NCBI GenBank assembly: GCA_964641175.1
Contig: CAZXLJ010000066.1
Span: forward strand, 1-18,103
Direction: 5' to 3'
Length of the DNA stretch: 18,103 nt
DNA from: CAYNST01 sp964641175
Lineage (GTDB): Bacteria > Pseudomonadota > Gammaproteobacteria > Pseudomonadales > Cellvibrionaceae
Every line of letters starts with the position of its first letter. Positions within the stretch are counted from its first letter, which is position 1. A model generated the notes under the pieces. That model did not search any database. It was not told where the DNA came from and saw only the letters and a program-made list of their open reading frames with translations. Position numbers and translations under genes: made by a program. Positions 14,589 to 18,103 of the stretch are shown in pieces.

Positions 14589-17480
14589 ATGCCCTTGATG
14601 TCATCCCCCTTAAGTACCCTGCAACCCAGCCGCGATTTCATCTTTCGACACATCGGTCCGAATGCCGAGGAAGCCCGGCTGATGCTGGAGAGCCTGGGGA
14701 TGGGAAGTATGGACGAATTTATCGGCAAGGTCATTCCGGCCAACATATCTGCTGATACGACCACCGCCCTGCAGGCTCCGGTCAGTGAAGTCGAAGCATT
14801 GCAAACGCTTAAATCCATCGCGAGTCGCAATCGCCGCTTCACCAGTTTCATCGGCATGGGGTATTACAACTGTCACGTACCCCATGTGATTCAGCGGAAT
14901 GTTCTGGAAAATCCGGGCTGGTATACGGCGTACACACCATACCAGCCCGAAATCGCCCAGGGAAGACTGGAGGGTCTGCTCACCTTCCAGCAGATGATCA
15001 TTGACCTGACGGCGATGGAGCTGGCCAACGCCAGCATGCTGGACGAGGCCACGGCGGCGGCCGAAGCCATGGCGATGTGCAAGCGGGCGGCGCGCTCCAA
15101 TCATTCCAACTGTTTTTTTGCCAGCGACGAGATTCATCCTCAAACCCTCGCAGTCGTCCGCACCCGCGCCCAGCACTTTGGATTCGAATTGATCGTCGGC
15201 GATATTGAAACCGATCTGCCGGGCAATGACTGCTTTGGCGCACTGCTCCAGTACCCCGGGACGCTGGGCCAGATTCGCGACTTGACTCCGGTTATCGAAG
15301 CGCTCCATGAAAAAGGTGCTTACGCCGTGGTCTGCGCGGATCTGCTCAGCCTGCTGGTACTGCGGCCGCCAGGTGAGATGGGCGCGGACATGGTGGTGGG
15401 ATCGACTCAGCGCTTCGGCGTTCCCATGGGATTCGGCGGCCCGCATGCGGCCTTTTTTGCTTTCCGGGAAGCGCACAAACGCTCCGCTCCAGGGCGTATT
15501 ATCGGCGTATCCAGAGACGTGCGCGGTAACCTTGCACTGCGTATGGCCATGCAGACCCGGGAGCAGCACATCCGCCGTGAGAAGGCCAACTCCAACATAT
15601 GTACATCGCAAGTCCTGCTGGCATTGATGAGTGCATTTTATGCCATGTATCACGGCCCCGACGGACTTAAAAGAATCGCTCAGCGGGTCCACCTGCTGAC
15701 CCGGACTCTCGCTGAGGGGCTGCTCGCGCAGAACTGGAAACTGCGCTACCCGCATTTTTTTGACACGCTGGTGATTGAAGTCGGGGACGCCCAGAACACT
15801 CTCGTCCAGCGCGCTGAAGATCAATTGATCAATCTGCGTCGAGTGGGCAAATCCGCCCTGGCCCTCAGTCTGGATGAGACCACCCGCCTTGAAGACCTGG
15901 ACAAACTGTTGAACATCTTTGGTGGCGGCCCTCATGCCCAGGACCTCGAAGCGCTCGAATCCCGGGCACACACGGCAGTGCGCATCCCGACGGCCTGCGT
16001 GCGCAACTCCCCTTACCTTACCCACCCGGCGTTCAACACCCACCGTTCCGAAACTGAAATGCTGCGATATCTGAAGCGTCTGGAAAGTCGGGACCTGGCA
16101 CTGAACCAGGCAATGATTCCACTGGGCTCCTGCACCATGAAGCTCAATGCTACCGCTGAAATGATTCCTGTTACCTGGCCGGAATTTGCGGACATGCACC
16201 CATTTGCTCCCATCGAGCAAGCTGATGGCTACCGACAACTGTTTGATGAACTGCAGGATATGCTGCAATCCTGCACGGGTTACGACGCCATCAGTTTGCA
16301 ACCCAATGCCGGGTCTCAGGGTGAATATGCGGGCCTGGTCGCCATCAAGAATTATTTTGCGGCGAAAGGCGAGGAACACCGCAATGTCTGCCTCATTCCC
16401 GCCTCAGCACACGGAACCAATCCGGCTTCAGCACAAATGGTCGGCATGAGGGTCGTAGTCGTAGCATGCGACTCAAATGGCAACGTGGACACAGGCGATC
16501 TCGGGAAAAAACTGGAATCCTTCGGCGATAGCGTCGCCGCCCTGATGGCGACCTATCCCTCAACTCACGGAGTTTTCGAAGAAAACATCCGCGAGATCTG
16601 CGATATGGTCCACGCGGCCGGTGGCCAGGTATACATCGACGGCGCCAACATGAATGCTTTGGTCGGTCTCGCTGCGCCGGGGCTGTTCGGCGGCGATGTG
16701 TCGCATCTGAATCTGCATAAGACTTTTTGCATACCTCACGGCGGGGGTGGCCCAGGCATGGGCCCCATCGGCGTCAAGGCGCATCTCGCCCCCTACTTGC
16801 CGGGCCACCCTGTGCAGCCAATTCCCGACACGGCGCCGGAGCATGGGACAATTTCAGCTGCGCCCTGGGGCAGTGCCAGCATCCTGCCAATCTGTTGGAT
16901 GTACATACGTATGATGGGCGCGGAAGGCATGCGCATGGCGACACAATTCGCGATCCTCAACGCCAACTATATCGCGCATCGCCTGAAGGTTCACTATCCC
17001 ATTCTTTATACCGGTCGTAACGGCTACGTTGCCCATGAATGCCTGCTGGACCTCCGTCCTCTGCGCGATGCGAGCGGGATCACCGAAGAAGACATTGCCA
17101 AACGCCTGATGGACTATGGCTTCCACGCGCCCACCATGTCCTTTCCAGTCTCCGGCACACTGATGATCGAGCCCACCGAAAGCGAAAGCAAAGCCGAACT
17201 AGACCGCTTCTGCGATGCCATGATCCAGATCCGTGAGGAAATTACTCTCGTGGAAAACGGCCAGTGGCCTACCGATAACAACCCCCTGAAAAACGCCCCC
17301 CACACCCTCGAAGACCTCTTGGACGATAAGTGGGATCACCCCTACTCCCGCGACACCGCCGTACGCCCACTGCCGTACCTGAAACAACACAAATACTGGC
17401 CGACGGTAAACCGCATCGATAACGTCTACGGAGATCGGAATCTCATCTGTTCCTGTCCGGCTGTGGCGGAATATGGATGA
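14589..17480 (+). CDS. gcvP: Glycine dehydrogenase (decarboxylating), P-protein
   Basis: PLP-dependent P-protein of the glycine cleavage system. It decarboxylates glycine and passes the aminomethyl group to the lipoyl arm of GcvH. The single-chain form is 963 residues here, against 957 in E. coli. It contains RHIGPN near the N-terminus, TSFIGMGYYN, ENPGWYTAYTPYQPE, DEATAAAEAMAM, PMGFGGPHAAFFA, REQHIRREKANSNICTSQ, NQAMIPLGSCTMKLNA, PASAHGTNPASAQM, and the PLP-binding lysine Lys711 in NLHKTFCIPHGGGGPG. It ends GDRNLICSCPAVAEYG, so it is full length. ATG 14589 and ATG 14598 are both plausible and neither has a clear ribosome binding site. The longer GTG frame from 14520 adds unconserved residues. 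gcvT and gcvH are not in the window. No clear terminator follows before the repeats. Confidence 0.97.
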   Translation: MPLMSSPLSTLQPSRDFIFRHIGPNAEEARLMLESLGMGSMDEFIGKVIPANISADTTTALQAPVSEVEALQTLKSIASRNRRFTSFIGMGYYNCHVPHVIQRNVLENPGWYTAYTPYQPEIAQGRLEGLLTFQQMIIDLTAMELANASMLDEATAAAEAMAMCKRAARSNHSNCFFASDEIHPQTLAVVRTRAQHFGFELIVGDIETDLPGNDCFGALLQYPGTLGQIRDLTPVIEALHEKGAYAVVCADLLSLLVLRPPGEMGADMVVGSTQRFGVPMGFGGPHAAFFAFREAHKRSAPGRIIGVSRDVRGNLALRMAMQTREQHIRREKANSNICTSQVLLALMSAFYAMYHGPDGLKRIAQRVHLLTRTLAEGLLAQNWKLRYPHFFDTLVIEVGDAQNTLVQRAEDQLINLRRVGKSALALSLDETTRLEDLDKLLNIFGGGPHAQDLEALESRAHTAVRIPTACVRNSPYLTHPAFNTHRSETEMLRYLKRLESRDLALNQAMIPLGSCTMKLNATAEMIPVTWPEFADMHPFAPIEQADGYRQLFDELQDMLQSCTGYDAISLQPNAGSQGEYAGLVAIKNYFAAKGEEHRNVCLIPASAHGTNPASAQMVGMRVVVVACDSNGNVDTGDLGKKLESFGDSVAALMATYPSTHGVFEENIREICDMVHAAGGQVYIDGANMNALVGLAAPGLFGGDVSHLNLHKTFCIPHGGGGPGMGPIGVKAHLAPYLPGHPVQPIPDTAPEHGTISAAPWGSASILPICWMYIRMMGAEGMRMATQFAILNANYIAHRLKVHYPILYTGRNGYVAHECLLDLRPLRDASGITEEDIAKRLMDYGFHAPTMSFPVSGTLMIEPTESESKAELDRFCDAMIQIREEITLVENGQWPTDNNPLKNAPHTLEDLLDDKWDHPYSRDTAVRPLPYLKQHKYWPTVNRIDNVYGDRNLICSCPAVAEYG

Positions 17481-17568
17481 CCCCCGCGGCCATTTAATTG
17501 TGAATCAGAAAAGTGAAGGGATATCGATAAAGACCGAAGCGATAAAAGAGCAATAAAAACAGCAAACT
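17481..17568. other. Spacer between gcvP and the repeat region
   Basis: These 88 bases turn A-rich after a short GC run. There is no stem-loop terminator for gcvP that I can see, and no gene. The repeat family starts at 17569. Confidence 0.5.
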
Positions 17569-17670
17569 GTAAACGAGACACGCACTTCAAGTGCAAACAA
17601 GACACCCACTTCAAGGAGTGCAAACGAGACACCCACTTCAAGAGTGCAAACGAGACACCCACTTCAAGGG
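17569..17670. repeat. Tandem short repeats, unit about 26 bases
   Basis: Four units follow consensus GYAAACRAGACACCCACT followed by TCAAGGAGT. They run from about 17569, 17593, 17620 and 17646. The first has GACACGCAC instead of GACACCCAC and a shorter tail; the last ends in GGGCACC. A further degenerate unit (GTAAATGGGACACTCACC) follows at 17690-17707. No unique spacers separate the units, so it is not a CRISPR array. Confidence 0.9.
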
Positions 17671-17792
17671 CACCACGGGTTAACCAACTGTAAATGGGAC
17701 ACTCACCCCAACGGAACAATTAAGAGCGCATTGATAGGACACCCACCATAACCGCCTACGAGTCTAGAATAACCACTTTGAGGTGGGTGTCC
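17593..17792. repeat. Large repeat module, copy A (200 bases)
   Basis: This module contains three short units, a GTAAATGGGACAC unit and a unique-looking core (AACGGAACAATTAAGAGCGC onward). It ends with GGTGGGTGTCC at 17782-17792, the reverse complement of GGACACCCACC at 17737-17747. Bases 17704-17792 (89 bases) are identical to 17896-17984 in copy B. Confidence 0.9.
17737..17792. repeat. 11-bp inverted repeat ending module A
   Basis: GGACACCCACC at 17737-17747 and GGTGGGTGTCC at 17782-17792 are perfect reverse complements, separated by 34 bases. The right arm is the only copy of the GACACCCAC motif in opposite orientation within the module. A single-stranded molecule could fold it into a hairpin with a long loop. 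Confidence 0.85.
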
Positions 17793-17796
17793 AACT

Positions 17797-17984
17797 GCAA
17801 ACAAGACACCCACTTCAAGGAGTGCAAACGAGACACCCACTTTAAGGGCATCACGGATTAACCAACTGTAAATGGGAAACTGTAAATGGGACACCCACCC
17901 CAACGGAACAATTAAGAGCGCATTGATAGGACACCCACCATAACCGCCTACGAGTCTAGAATAACCACTTTGAGGTGGGTGTCC
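17797..17984. repeat. Large repeat module, copy B (188 bases)
   Basis: Direct tandem copy of the preceding module, 4 bases after its end. It has one 26-base short unit fewer, a 14-base partial duplication GTAAATGGGAAACT at about 17868-17881, and a few substitutions. Its last 89 bases are identical to copy A, including the 11-bp inverted repeat (17929-17939 with 17974-17984). Confidence 0.9.
17929..17984. repeat. 11-bp inverted repeat ending module B
   Basis: Exact copy of the module A inverted repeat: GGACACCCACC at 17929-17939 with GGTGGGTGTCC at 17974-17984 and the same 34-base spacer. Confidence 0.85.
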
Positions 17985-18023
17985 GATGTATTGCATCCGA
18001 TGTATGGCAGGCACTCACTTTAA
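17983..18023. repeat. Short direct repeat and degenerate unit at the module edge
   Basis: CCGATGTAT occurs at 17983-17991 and again at 17997-18005. It is followed by GGCACTCACTTTAA at 18010-18023, which resembles the GACACCCACTTTAAG core of the short unit with two changes. This looks like a decayed outer copy of the repeat family. Confidence 0.6.
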
Positions 18024-18027
18024 AATC

Positions 18028-18056
18028 TTGATCCCGCCGCTATACACCTGTATATT
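18028..18056 (+). promoter_or_regulatory. Putative sigma-70 promoter for the gene at the right edge
   Basis: TTGATC at 18028-18033 (4 of 6 matches to TTGACA) is separated by exactly 17 bases from TATATT at 18051-18056 (5 of 6 matches to TATAAT). Transcription would begin near 18063, giving a leader of about 34 bases to the ATG at 18097. Confidence 0.6.
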
Positions 18057-18096
18057 TAACCAGCTTCGCATAACTCAATCACGGATGAGGAACTCT

Positions 18097-18103
18097 ATGC
18101 CAA
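18097..18103 (+). CDS. Start of a gene cut by the window end (product unknown)
   Basis: ATG-CCA-A at 18097-18103 follows GAGGA (18087-18091) at a normal ribosome-binding distance and a good promoter at 18028-18056. Only Met-Pro can be translated. Its place directly after a repeat region with inverted repeats makes a REP-associated tyrosine transposase (RAYT, Y1 family) one possible product, since many of these begin Met-Pro-Arg. That is inference; the sequence in the window does not show the product. Confidence 0.5.

Noticed and set aside
14610..16379. 589-residue open frame on the minus strand inside gcvP
   Set aside because: It lies antisense to a fully conserved gcvP, matches no protein family I know, and has low-complexity histidine- and glutamine-rich content typical of antisense frames in GC-rich genes.
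17569..17984. CRISPR array
   Set aside because: The units follow each other without unique spacers of constant length, the flanks of the units vary, and there are no cas genes in the window.
17569..17984. Iterons of a plasmid replication origin
   Set aside because: The neighbours are chromosomal housekeeping genes, no replication initiator is visible, and an inverted arm per module is not typical of iterons. The truncated downstream gene leaves a small doubt.
17426..18014. Two minus-strand open frames (17426-17719 and 17703-18014) with internal repeats such as KWVSRLH and GGYGGCPINALL
   Set aside because: They simply translate the DNA repeats. Their internal repetition comes from the nucleotide units, they lack ribosome binding sites, and one overlaps the end of gcvP.

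Overview
The window reads as chromosomal DNA from a gammaproteobacterium. The evidence is the minC-minD-minE cell-division cluster, the conserved order miaB-phoH(ybeZ)-ybeY-corC(ybeX)-lnt, a DUF1820 gene divergent from miaB, and close similarity of MinD, MiaB, PhoH, YbeY and GcvP to their E. coli counterparts. DUF4404 and DUF1820 proteins are usual in Pseudomonas, Marinobacter and related groups, so a non-enteric, possibly aquatic gammaproteobacterium is the best guess. I cannot name the genus.

Layout. 1-455 is gene-free leader DNA. 456-2348 is minC, minD and minE (+); minD has a TTG start and overlaps minE. 2387-3814 is a minus-strand cluster of DUF1820, a ybfF-type esterase and DUF4404. A roughly 400-base divergent regulatory region separates it from the plus-strand cluster miaB-phoH-ybeY-corC-lnt (4217-9724), which combines tRNA modification, rRNA maturation and lipoprotein acylation. 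A dps gene (-, 9737-10207) converges on lnt. A yeeN-type YebC family gene (+, 10498-11214) ends at a strong hairpin, facing a minus-strand cluster of cvpA, a NUDIX hydrolase and a GH5-like lipoprotein (14441 down to 11278). Divergent from cvpA is gcvP (14589-17480), without gcvT or gcvH in view.

The last 620 bases differ sharply from the rest. They hold short repeats of about 26 bases built around GACACCCAC, nested inside a roughly 190-200 base module that is present twice in tandem. Each module ends in an 11-bp inverted repeat. Just after it come a good promoter, a ribosome binding site and an ATG-CCA start cut off by the window end. I infer that this is the non-coding part of a REP/RAYT-like or other repeat-associated mobile system, with its gene beginning at the edge. 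This is the most interesting part of the window; the rest is mostly well-known housekeeping genes with some structured intergenic regions.
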